The translations under genes were made by a program, and so were the position numbers. The notes under the pieces were generated by a model that had not been told where the DNA came from, searched no databases, and was given only the letters and a program-made list of their open reading frames with translations. A stretch of DNA of 18,185 nucleotides from assembly GCA_942492055.1 (NCBI GenBank), contig CALODP010000003.1, positions 1 to 18,185 on the forward strand. Reading direction: 5' to 3'. The stretch is from CALODP01 sp942492055. GTDB taxonomy: Bacteria > Bacteroidota > Ignavibacteria > Ignavibacteriales > Melioribacteraceae. Below, in pieces: positions 1 to 6,483 of the stretch (within the stretch, counting starts at the first letter, position 1; every line of letters begins with the position of its first letter).

Positions 1-465
1 CTTATTATGAAGCGGTGAGAGCTATAAAAATCGCGCCGCGGCACAATATATCGAGCCTGCGCCAGAATAAAAGGCCACTGTAGCAATTCGAAATGATACT
101 GCGGTCCAAAAGAATGACGCTGTAACAGAGAAAAAGAACGCTACTGCAAAAAGGAACAGGCTGGGGCAAATTAAAATGAGGCTGCAGCTCAAAAACATGC
201 CACTGCAGTGGAAAAACATGATACTGCGTCGGATAAAAATGAGGGTACGTTACTTTAAAATGGAACTGTTTCGCGAAAAAATGGGACTACGTCGAAAAAA
301 AATGGTATTACGTCACTTTAAAATGGCACTACGGTATCAAAATGAGACATTACGGCACAAAAACAAGGGACTGAGTCTGCCGCAGTGTTTCATTTTCCCG
401 TTACATTATCCTTTTTGTGTGGCGCAGTATTGTTTTGGTTGGGGACAGTGTTCTGTTTTCTTGTT
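1..465. repeat. Degenerate 21-bp tandem repeat array with an orientation switch
   Basis: The unit is roughly AAAATGNNACTRCG followed by about 7 variable bases. ATG cores start at 176, 197, 218, 239, 260, 281, 302 and 323, exactly 21 bp apart. Cores at 72, 93 and 114 keep the same period, and weaker units lie at about 7, 30 and 50, so the array continues past the left edge. From about 380 the same motif appears on the other strand, with cores at about 393, 412, 433 and 456 (for example CGCAGTAT at 423-430 is the complement of ATACTGCG at 221-228). The repeat is read directly from the sequence. Unit boundaries at the ends are approximate. The rightward part is open in one frame from 176, giving a heptapeptide K-M-x-L-R-x-x, but units left of 176 are in another frame and contain stops. 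I treat it as non-coding or decayed. It is locally more GC-rich than the rest of the window. Confidence 0.8.
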
Positions 466-746
466 CCGGTATGAAATTAATCTGTTGTGGAGCCCTTTTC
501 CGAAATAACATTACAGTAAATTAGTGTAACATCGTTAGGTTTTCTTTTACTTCGGCTCTGTTCGGTAAAGTGTCATATCTTTTCTTCTTTAACCTGTAGT
601 TTATTCATACTTGGGCACCAAATATCTTTCTTACCCGGAAAATCACATCTTCATTATTAAACTCTTGATCCAAGGTTCAATTTATTTGACAGGTTTTTGT
701 TAAATTGATTCTCTTAATTTTCTTCGGATTAAAATAAGGCAACGAG
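466..746. other. Intergenic stretch without a supported gene
   Basis: This stretch separates the repeat array from the first gene. It is AT-rich and has no open frame of convincing length. On the - strand, 676-605 reads as a short coding-like run of about 23 codons ending in TGA, with a stop just upstream; this may be a gene remnant or chance. TTGACA lies at 687-692 but has no convincing -10 at the right spacing, and TTATTTGAC only approximates the Bacteroidota -7 element. The promoter of the next gene is presumably here but I cannot fix it. Confidence 0.5.
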
Positions 747-1613
747 ATGATGAAATATTCTTCTATTATTGTATTGTTCTTCGCAATGCTGACAAATATT
801 ATCGGGCAAACGGACTCACTAACAGCTCAACTGTTTGAAAAGAAATCTTTTACACATGATACCACTACAATTAATTATCGGTTTTTCTCCCCCGAAAACT
901 TAGAAAAAGAAAAAACATATCCCCTTGTAATCTCTTTACACGGAGCGGGAGAAAGAGGGGATGACAATGAGATACAAATAAAGTGGCACAGACTTGCTAC
1001 CGTATGGGCCGAAGCTGAAAACCAACAAAAACATCCTTGTTTTGTTGTTTCTCCGCAATGTCCCAAGGAAAACCGTTGGGTTGATACCGACTGGAAACAA
1101 AGTTCTTACAATCAGGACGCAATTCCAATGAGTAATGAACTAACCACAGTATATAACCTCATAAAAAACGTTATTAAGAATTATCCGATTGATTCCAAAA
1201 GAATTTATATAACCGGACTTTCCATGGGTGGATACGGAACGTGGGATTTGATAACCAGACATCCCGAACTATTCGCCGCGGCTATTCCGATGAGCGGCTC
1301 GGGAGATCCTTCCAAGGCTTCTCGAATAAAAAGCTTACCTCTTTGGCTATTTCACGGAACATTAGATAAGGCCGTTCCGGTAGGGGGCTCCCGCAATATG
1401 ATTATGGCTCTCCAAAAAGAGGGAAGAGAGGTAGTATTTACTCTAAAAGAATTTGAGAAAGAGAATCCTTTGAGTGAAGCTGAATTGAAAGAGAAAGTAA
1501 ATTCGGGAGCCAACTTGTTGTATACCGAATATAAAGACAAGGGTCATGCTATTTGGTGGGAATCTTACAGTATGCCTGTGTTACGTGAATGGTTATTTTC
1601 CAAATCGAAATAA
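747..1613 (+). CDS. Secreted alpha/beta hydrolase, prolyl-oligopeptidase/esterase type
   Basis: This 288-residue protein has an N-terminal signal peptide (hydrophobic residues 6-20, probable cleavage near GQ 20-21), so it acts outside the cytoplasm. The alpha/beta-hydrolase signatures are complete: HGAGERG (65-71) as the oxyanion-hole loop, GLSMGG (157-162) with nucleophile Ser159, acid Asp207 in HGTLD, and His267 in DKGH. The pattern fits the family of extracellular esterases, feruloyl-esterase/PHB-depolymerase-like proteins and prolyl-oligopeptidase catalytic domains; the substrate cannot be read from the sequence. The start is ATGATG, so ATG 750 is also possible. Only a weak ribosome site precedes it. 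The gene stands alone and ends at a bidirectional terminator shared with the facing TlpA-like gene. Confidence 0.9.
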   Translation: MMKYSSIIVLFFAMLTNIIGQTDSLTAQLFEKKSFTHDTTTINYRFFSPENLEKEKTYPLVISLHGAGERGDDNEIQIKWHRLATVWAEAENQQKHPCFVVSPQCPKENRWVDTDWKQSSYNQDAIPMSNELTTVYNLIKNVIKNYPIDSKRIYITGLSMGGYGTWDLITRHPELFAAAIPMSGSGDPSKASRIKSLPLWLFHGTLDKAVPVGGSRNMIMALQKEGREVVFTLKEFEKENPLSEAELKEKVNSGANLLYTEYKDKGHAIWWESYSMPVLREWLFSKSK

Positions 1614-1619
1614 ATATTT

Positions 1620-1644
1620 ACCGGCTCAAAAAATTTGAGCCGGT
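1620..1644. terminator. Bidirectional intrinsic terminator
   Basis: This is a perfect 11-bp inverted repeat, ACCGGCTCAAA and TTTGAGCCGGT, around a 3-base loop. It lies between two convergent genes, 7 bases after one stop codon and 9 before the other. A T-rich run follows on the + side and an A/T-rich run on the - side, so it can end transcription from both directions. Confidence 0.9.
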
Positions 1645-1652
1645 AGCTTCTT

Positions 1653-3401
1653 TTATGATTTCTTTTCTTTGTACTCTTTCATCTTTTCTTTGTACTCTTT
1701 CATCTTTTCTTTTATTGTCTCGGTTGTTTTTTCACCTCTGATATTTTTCCCGATTATCATTCCATCCGGAGAAATCAAAAATGTAGTTGGAAAAGAGTTT
1801 ATTCCGTATGCCTTTAAAACTTCTTCCGTAGCCAAAGCATTAGGATATTCTATCTTTTCCTTTGCTATATATTCAACCAGTCTTACAGAGTCATCTCTGG
1901 CAATACCGATAACACAGAGATCTTTTTCGTTTATATCTTTAGCTAACTTCTTAAAGTGAGGAATCTCTCCTCTGCACGGTCCGCACCACGATCCCCAAAA
2001 ATCGATAAAGACAAAACGGCCTTTCATTTTTTCGAGGTTCATTTCTTTCCCTTTTAAAGAGATCAAATCGAATTTTGGCGCTTCGGATCCTTCGCCTATT
2101 ATCAAACTCTGCTCATAACGACTAATCTTATCGTTTTTAACATAATCGGAGTTCGAGTAATCTGTCTTCAATTTCGCGAACAGCTCCAAAGCTTTTTGAT
2201 CTCCTTCGTAAGAGAGATATCTACCAGCTGTCATTAATGCGTTCGCCTTTTCATAATAGTTTTTCGATTTCCCGACATATTGTTTACTAATTGTGTATAA
2301 GTCATTGGTAGTTGTCTTTTCAATGTCTCCTTCAAAACCATCTATGTTCGTCATATCCATTAAAAAGATAACACCTTCGAGAAAATTACTTCCTAAGTAG
2401 GGAGATGAATAATCCAATTGACTTATCCATTTCTTTCTCTCCTTAAGCATCTCTACAAACTCGCCTGACGAAATATACTTTTGTACTTCCTCTTCCGAAG
2501 AACTACGTCTCATTAGATAATATTTCCTAAATTCCGGATTGATATAGCCGAGGTTTTCCAACCTGAATTCTAGAATTTTTTGTCCGTATTTTAGCGCGTA
2601 TTTTTTCTCCAAACCGGATAGCATTTCAGTAATTTCATTGCATTTTTCGGCGAAATCTTTATCGGAAATACTTCTGAAGTTATCCAAAACATTATCCGTT
2701 ATTTTCTTTACGCCATTTAATTCTGTTAGAAATGCCTTATATTCTTCCGTTTTTGTGTTTCCCTCTGTTGATGCTTCCGACTTGTTAACAGGTTGTTGAT
2801 AATTTCGTGGAGAAAATTCAATCTCGTTATTTTCATAGTAATTATCGAATGTCGAATAATTATCTGCCATCATTGCTTTTCTGTTTTTAATATCATAAAC
2901 GAAAAGCTCGTTATTAATCAAAAACTTATATGTTTCCCCCTTATTCATTATCTTATAATCATCAGACTTCCAGGAGTCCCCTTCATTTTTTAATTCGATC
3001 GCCCCTTCTTTTTTCCAAGAGCAGAAATCTCCAACCAGTTTTACCGATTCGATCTTTTCCGGAATTCCTAACTTATTAAGTTTTGCTTGGAGAGTTATCT
3101 TTTTCTCCGGTTCCTCTACAATAACAATTTCTTTTACAGGCTCATATCCGAAAGCAACAACCGAAACCGTATAGACTCCCGGATCCAAACTGATAGCTGT
3201 TTGGTGTTCAATTGTCTTCTTTAGTTCATATGCCGGTGGTAGTTTTTCTGCCAAAGAAGCAGAATGAATTCCTATGTAGAGAGTATCGTTAAAATTACTT
3301 TCGTCAAAAGATACTTTTAATCCAAGATTTCCTTCGTCGGCTTTTTTCCCACATCCTGCCAGTAGAATAATCGAGAACAAAATGATGAATAGCTTTTTCA
3401 T
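1653..3401 (-). CDS. TlpA/ResA-type thioredoxin lipoprotein with PEGA-like and glycogen-binding-like domains
   Basis: This 582-residue lipoprotein has a signal peptide with lipobox LAGC and Cys17 as lipid anchor. Residues about 25-108 look like a PEGA or carboxypeptidase-regulatory beta domain (LDPGVYTVSVVAFGYEP, 72-88). Residues about 117-190 resemble an AMPK/CBM48-type E-set domain (LVGDFCSW 122-129, then a K-F-x-x-N-N-E hairpin and V-Y-D). A mostly helical stretch (about 215-435) follows. The C-terminal TlpA/AhpC-TSA thioredoxin domain (about 440-560) carries the redox pair in WCGPC (Cys473, Cys476) and cis-Pro538. The family reduces or oxidises thiols outside the cytoplasmic membrane. The start is supported by AGGAG ahead of the ATG and by the signal peptide. 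The tail contains a duplicated heptapeptide KEKMKEY (564-577). The thioredoxin call is firm; the two N-terminal domain calls are by pattern only. Confidence 0.9.
   Translation of the reverse strand: MKKLFIILFSIILLAGCGKKADEGNLGLKVSFDESNFNDTLYIGIHSASLAEKLPPAYELKKTIEHQTAISLDPGVYTVSVVAFGYEPVKEIVIVEEPEKKITLQAKLNKLGIPEKIESVKLVGDFCSWKKEGAIELKNEGDSWKSDDYKIMNKGETYKFLINNELFVYDIKNRKAMMADNYSTFDNYYENNEIEFSPRNYQQPVNKSEASTEGNTKTEEYKAFLTELNGVKKITDNVLDNFRSISDKDFAEKCNEITEMLSGLEKKYALKYGQKILEFRLENLGYINPEFRKYYLMRRSSSEEEVQKYISSGEFVEMLKERKKWISQLDYSSPYLGSNFLEGVIFLMDMTNIDGFEGDIEKTTTNDLYTISKQYVGKSKNYYEKANALMTAGRYLSYEGDQKALELFAKLKTDYSNSDYVKNDKISRYEQSLIIGEGSEAPKFDLISLKGKEMNLEKMKGRFVFIDFWGSWCGPCRGEIPHFKKLAKDINEKDLCVIGIARDDSVRLVEYIAKEKIEYPNALATEEVLKAYGINSFPTTFLISPDGMIIGKNIRGEKTTETIKEKMKEYKEKMKEYKEKKS
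1661..1712 (-). repeat. Perfect 21-bp tandem duplication inside the TlpA-like gene
   Basis: Two identical 21-bp units lie at 1661-1681 and 1682-1702, followed by a 10-base partial third unit. Because 21 is a multiple of three, the frame is kept and the protein tail gains repeated KEKMKEY heptads. The exact identity suggests recent replication slippage. Confidence 0.9.
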
Positions 3402-3473
3402 ATTTCTCCTATGTGTTTTGGAAATAAAAACTATGGGTTAATTACTTATCTATTTCTTTTCCTAAACTTTTTA

Positions 3474-3505
3474 CAAAATTAGAAAACATAAATCTATTAG
3501 CAAAA
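3474..3505 (-). promoter_or_regulatory. Bacteroidota-type promoter of the TlpA-like gene
   Basis: Read on the - strand, TTTTG (3505-3501) is followed after exactly 19 bases by TAATTTTG (3481-3474). This matches the known Bacteroidota primary-sigma consensus, TTG at -33 and TAnnTTTG at -7 with a 19-21 base spacer. It sits about 73 bases upstream of the start codon at 3401, leaving a short leader that carries AGGAG. Confidence 0.6.
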
Positions 3506-3537
3506 GAGTTCCGCATTTTTATTCATTATATTTTGTG

Positions 3538-4164
3538 ATGGATAAATTCGTTTCCGACATAACCAGGATAATTGAAAACCATAAACCCAGAGCCAAAGGA
3601 AACTTTGTTATTGGAATAACCGGTCCTGGCGGATGCGGAAAAACCTTCCTCGCGAATTCGCTTTCCGAGGTTTTTGAAAAATGTTTGGTTATTAGCACTG
3701 ACGATTACAGACTTTCCAGAGTGTCCAGAGAAAAAGAAAAATTATTAGGATCCAATCCGAAAGCGAACAAAATTGATTTGTTACTCTCTCATCTTGAATT
3801 AGCGAAGAACAATAAAGAGTTTACAAAACCTCTATATAATTCCATTACGGGAAAGGATAATTCGACAGAAAAAAGTTGTCCACAAGTTATTAACAATTTC
3901 GAAGGGGAGATTCTATCTTATTCGGAAATATCTAAAAAGATTGATCTTTTGATCTATTTGAAGGCTTCTCCGTTCAGAATATTTCTTAACAGATTATCAA
4001 GAGACAAGAAAAAGAGAAAATATCCCCTTATTAAGGCCATAATGGTATTTTATAAAAGTTATTTTCGTGACTATCCCGAATTAAGCAAGGGTATACAGGA
4101 AAGAGCGAATATCATCATAAAAAACAAAGGAAACAGAGAATATTATATCGAGGAAATAAAATGA
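3538..4164 (+). CDS. Uridine kinase/phosphoribulokinase-like P-loop protein
   Basis: The protein has 208 residues from ATG 3538; GTG 3535, directly before it, is an alternative start. The Walker A motif GPGGCGKT (29-36) follows a beta strand, and STDDYRLSR shortly after matches the acidic substrate loop of uridine-kinase-like enzymes (usual form DDFY). The later N-P-x-A-x-x-x-D-L-L and K-P-L-Y elements also fit that family, which phosphorylates small sugar or nucleoside alcohols with ATP. Length is usual for the family. The true substrate is unknown, because several metabolite kinases share this fold. No ribosome site is evident. Its stop overlaps the next start as ATGA, so the two genes are translationally coupled. 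Confidence 0.8.
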   Translation: MDKFVSDITRIIENHKPRAKGNFVIGITGPGGCGKTFLANSLSEVFEKCLVISTDDYRLSRVSREKEKLLGSNPKANKIDLLLSHLELAKNNKEFTKPLYNSITGKDNSTEKSCPQVINNFEGEILSYSEISKKIDLLIYLKASPFRIFLNRLSRDKKKRKYPLIKAIMVFYKSYFRDYPELSKGIQERANIIIKNKGNREYYIEEIK

Positions 4165-4418
4165 AGAAGTTATCCACATTATCCGACCTAAAAAATATTG
4201 GTTCGAAATCAGAACAGTGGTTAAACGATTTCGACATTTACACCAAAGAAGATATTGAAGAATATGGCCCTGTTCTTATCTACAAAATTCTCAGAGATAA
4301 TGGTTATCCTGTTTCTAAGATATTAGTCTACGCGCTACAAGGAGCAATTATGAATATTCACTGGAATGAGCTCCCTCCCGAAATAAAAAAGGAAATTGAT
4401 CGAGAGCTTTCCGAGTGA
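4161..4418 (+). CDS. TfoX C-terminal-domain protein
   Basis: This 85-residue protein consists almost entirely of the TfoX/Sxy C-terminal domain (about residues 5-82). The pattern is L-x-x-L-x-N-I-G-x-K-S-E-x-W-L, then a helix containing Y-T-K-E-D-I and a C-terminal W-x-x-L-P. Full-length TfoX proteins are competence regulators with a separate N-terminal domain that is absent here. Stand-alone C-terminal domains form a helix-hairpin-helix-like fold of unclear function. GAGGAA ahead of the ATG gives a good ribosome site, and the start overlaps the upstream kinase stop (ATGA). Its stop lies one base from the end of the convergent hydrolase gene, with no terminator visible. Confidence 0.85.
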   Translation: MKKLSTLSDLKNIGSKSEQWLNDFDIYTKEDIEEYGPVLIYKILRDNGYPVSKILVYALQGAIMNIHWNELPPEIKKEIDRELSE

Positions 4419-4419
4419 A

Positions 4420-5604
4420 TTAATTAAAATGTGTTGCTGCAAGATCCATTATATTTCGAAAATTCACATCAACTATTTCACGAATATCTTTTTTTTCGGG
4501 AAACGGAATTTCATGAGTATAATCATACGGAAAATCGGTAATCATAGTTCTTATCGGAATCTTTTTGTTCGCCCCGTTTAGTGTAGAAATAACAGAATTG
4601 GGTGGTATGACCATATCTTTACTCAAACTTACAGCAAAAATTCTTTCCTTTAACTCATTCAATCGTTTTTCCCTGTATCCTTGCAAACCGGTAAGATTCA
4701 TTAGACTTCGAAAATACTTTACTTCGGAATTATTTTCTTTTGATAAAGTCTCTTCGATCAAACATTTTTCAAAACCATCCACATAAATTCGTCTTAAAGA
4801 ATTATATGCCTCGCTATCAAGAATCGCTTTTGCTACGGGAAACATTATATCAAAAGTAGGTCCTCCGCAAAAAATAAACATTTTCGATTTTTCCAGCATA
4901 GATTGAGGATTAGACATCAAAAGTATTTCAGCCAACAAGCCACCTATCGAATAACCGAAGAAATTCAGATTAGCGTCATCATAAATATACTTGTGATTTC
5001 CTTCCTTTATCTTTGTTATTACATCAATTACATCAAAATATGTTTGAATTCCCGATGTAAAAAAACGAAATGGATTTTTATCAAGTCTTTCACTCAACGC
5101 GGCATTGGCAAAAGTAGCGTTAACAATTTGTGAATAATTCTCTTTTCTTTTTTTTGCCACCAAATTCATCTTTCTCGGATTATTCCAAAGTAGAGGAGCT
5201 CTGTTCATGTGATAAGCAATAGGGAAAAGGATTATCGCTTTGCCGGTTATTTCGTGAAGTTTTAACCCCCAAGGTAAATATTTATCCCAAGATTTCTCAT
5301 TAAGGCCATGGAACAAGAATATCGCGTCCTTTGCGCGAGCTGTACCGGTATCTTTTATCAAGATATACTTAAAACGATAATTTTCTTCATGCTCGGAGTT
5401 TATATTATTCATTAATTCATCTTCCGAATTTCCGTAAGCTCCCGCAAAGCCTGATAGATTTGCCTTATATTCATTCAAATATTCCGGAAGAGAAGAAATA
5501 AAGTCAATATTTCTGATAATTACATTCCGATCTTTCAGTAATAATTCATCTTTATTAATATCGAAATTTGCTTTCAGATAACCGAGATCACTCAAATAAT
5601 CCAT
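4420..5604 (-). CDS. Alpha/beta hydrolase, DUF6051-like
   Basis: This 394-residue protein has no signal peptide and is probably cytoplasmic. An N-terminal region of about 90 residues precedes the hydrolase core. The core has the FLFHG strand-loop (96-100), nucleophile elbow GYSIGG (217-222) with Ser219, acid Asp330 in SKDMVIPP, and His364 in YTHEIPF. That is a complete Ser-Asp-His triad in canonical order and spacing. The overall pattern, including PIAYHMNRAP and the WNNPR segment, resembles what I recall as DUF6051, which has no established substrate. It lies 7 bases downstream of the MerR gene and its ribosome site (GGTGG) overlaps the MerR stop, so the two are co-transcribed and the MerR protein is the likely regulator. 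Confidence 0.8.
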   Translation of the reverse strand: MDYLSDLGYLKANFDINKDELLLKDRNVIIRNIDFISSLPEYLNEYKANLSGFAGAYGNSEDELMNNINSEHEENYRFKYILIKDTGTARAKDAIFLFHGLNEKSWDKYLPWGLKLHEITGKAIILFPIAYHMNRAPLLWNNPRKMNLVAKKRKENYSQIVNATFANAALSERLDKNPFRFFTSGIQTYFDVIDVITKIKEGNHKYIYDDANLNFFGYSIGGLLAEILLMSNPQSMLEKSKMFIFCGGPTFDIMFPVAKAILDSEAYNSLRRIYVDGFEKCLIEETLSKENNSEVKYFRSLMNLTGLQGYREKRLNELKERIFAVSLSKDMVIPPNSVISTLNGANKKIPIRTMITDFPYDYTHEIPFPEKKDIREIVDVNFRNIMDLAATHFN

Positions 5605-5611
5605 ATACCAC

Positions 5612-6316
5612 CTATTCCTTTTGGGTTTTCCTCTTTGTGTTTTTTCCTTTAAGAGAACTCAATTCTTTGTTCTTTGTTTTTAATAAATCTTCCCACCGTT
5701 CTATTCCTTCCTTAAACTCTTTCATCTTTTCATTCAGTCTTTTTATCTCTTCCTGCATCGAATTCAATCTTTCCTCTGTCTCTTCACAGGAATATTGCTC
5801 AGGATTTGCCTGAATTGATAGAAATTCTCTGAAATAATCGGAAATTGTTTTAATCTCATCTAGAGAATATCCGAATAACTGAAGATCAATGATAAGTTTG
5901 CAAAGAAAGACATAAGCATTCGAGTACAGACGAAATCCTCCGTCACTTCTCATATCAGGTTCAACAATCCCTTTTTCTTCCCAATGTTTGATCGTTCTGG
6001 CACTAATTCCGACTTTATTTGCCAAACTACCTATAGTTATGTAGTTCTCTACATTATGTTCTTCGTCTTTGCTTTCTCCATTCTTTGGCAAACCGACTTT
6101 TTTTACAATTTTTTGTACATCTTCTAACTGGTATCCCAAAACAAACAAAGCAGATATTTGTTTTACTTTCTCCAATAGAGCTTTAGTATAAAAGGGAACA
6201 TTTTCATCTGTCTGCCCCGAAGGTTGAATTAGTTTCTTTGATTCGTATTCGACCAATTGGACTTCTGAAATCCCCGCTTCTTTTATTAATTCCGATCTAA
6301 GAAATATATTTTTCAT
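5612..6316 (-). CDS. Tandem-domain MerR-family transcriptional regulator
   Basis: The protein has 234 residues from ATG 6316; GTG 6322 is an alternative two codons upstream. It carries two successive MerR-type winged-helix domains. The first (about 6-75) is divergent: GISEVQLVEYESKKLI, then LGYQLEDVQKI. The second (about 92-162) is canonical: TIGSLANKVGISARTIKHWEE, G-G-F-R-L-Y, then F-G-Y-S-L-D-E-I. A coiled coil (about 178-224) and a basic tail (K-G-K-N-T-K-R-K) follow. No ligand domain is seen. MerR proteins bind as dimers to inverted repeats at promoters. Two matching inverted repeats lie directly upstream, one touching the start codon, which suggests autoregulation. It is the first gene of an operon with the DUF6051-like hydrolase. 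Confidence 0.85.
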   Translation of the reverse strand: MKNIFLRSELIKEAGISEVQLVEYESKKLIQPSGQTDENVPFYTKALLEKVKQISALFVLGYQLEDVQKIVKKVGLPKNGESKDEEHNVENYITIGSLANKVGISARTIKHWEEKGIVEPDMRSDGGFRLYSNAYVFLCKLIIDLQLFGYSLDEIKTISDYFREFLSIQANPEQYSCEETEERLNSMQEEIKRLNEKMKEFKEGIERWEDLLKTKNKELSSLKGKNTKRKTQKE

Positions 6317-6331
6317 ATACACTCACGTATA
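6316..6331. promoter_or_regulatory. Inverted repeat 1, candidate MerR operator
   Basis: TATAC-N6-GTATA. The repeat touches the A of the MerR start codon on the - strand, so binding here would block the MerR-hydrolase operon. It has the same 5-6-5 layout as the repeat at 6344-6359, 28 bp centre to centre. Assignment to this regulator is an inference from position. Confidence 0.5.
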
Positions 6332-6342
6332 CCTTTATTAAA

Positions 6343-6371
6343 CTGTACGTTTACGTACATGAATATATTTG
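6343..6371 (+). promoter_or_regulatory. Possible promoter toward PPK2
   Basis: TATATTTG (6364-6371) matches the Bacteroidota -7 consensus TAnnTTTG. The -33 element would be CTG (6343-6345), one mismatch from TTG, with an 18-base spacer filled by inverted repeat 2. It would give a leader of about 100 bases before the PPK2 start. An exact -7 match can arise by chance in AT-rich DNA, so this is tentative. Confidence 0.35.
6344..6359. promoter_or_regulatory. Inverted repeat 2, candidate MerR operator
   Basis: TGTACGTTTACGTACA is a perfect inverted repeat with 7-bp arms, also readable as TGTAC-N6-GTACA. It lies in the divergent region between MerR and PPK2, immediately upstream of TATATTTG on the + strand. 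That is the promoter-spacer position typical of MerR operators. Confidence 0.55.
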
Positions 6372-6483
6372 TTTTTTATTCTTACCGCAAGCTCTTTTTT
6401 GCTATTTCATCCTTTTTAATTGAGACTTTTTGAAAATTTCTGCTATTTTAACGGAACGAATCAACATGAACGCGGAGGTACGG

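Noticed and set aside
22..219. 65-codon - frame across the same array
   Set aside because: Also a by-product of the repeat; its apparent hydrophobic N-terminus comes from T-rich complements of the A-runs.
1..465. CRISPR array or iteron replication origin
   Set aside because: Units are contiguous with no unique spacers and are degenerate, which excludes CRISPR. No rep or cas gene is nearby to support an origin.
176..508. 110-codon + frame over the 21-bp repeats, encoding K-M-x-L-R heptads
   Set aside because: The start is a repeat core, the frame does not extend across the earlier units (one base lost between 114 and 176), and the second half reads the inverted units in the other direction. 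It looks like a by-product of a 21-bp period.
6430..6483. Longer N-terminus for PPK2
   Set aside because: GGAGG directly precedes ATG 6484 and no ribosome site supports ATG 6430.
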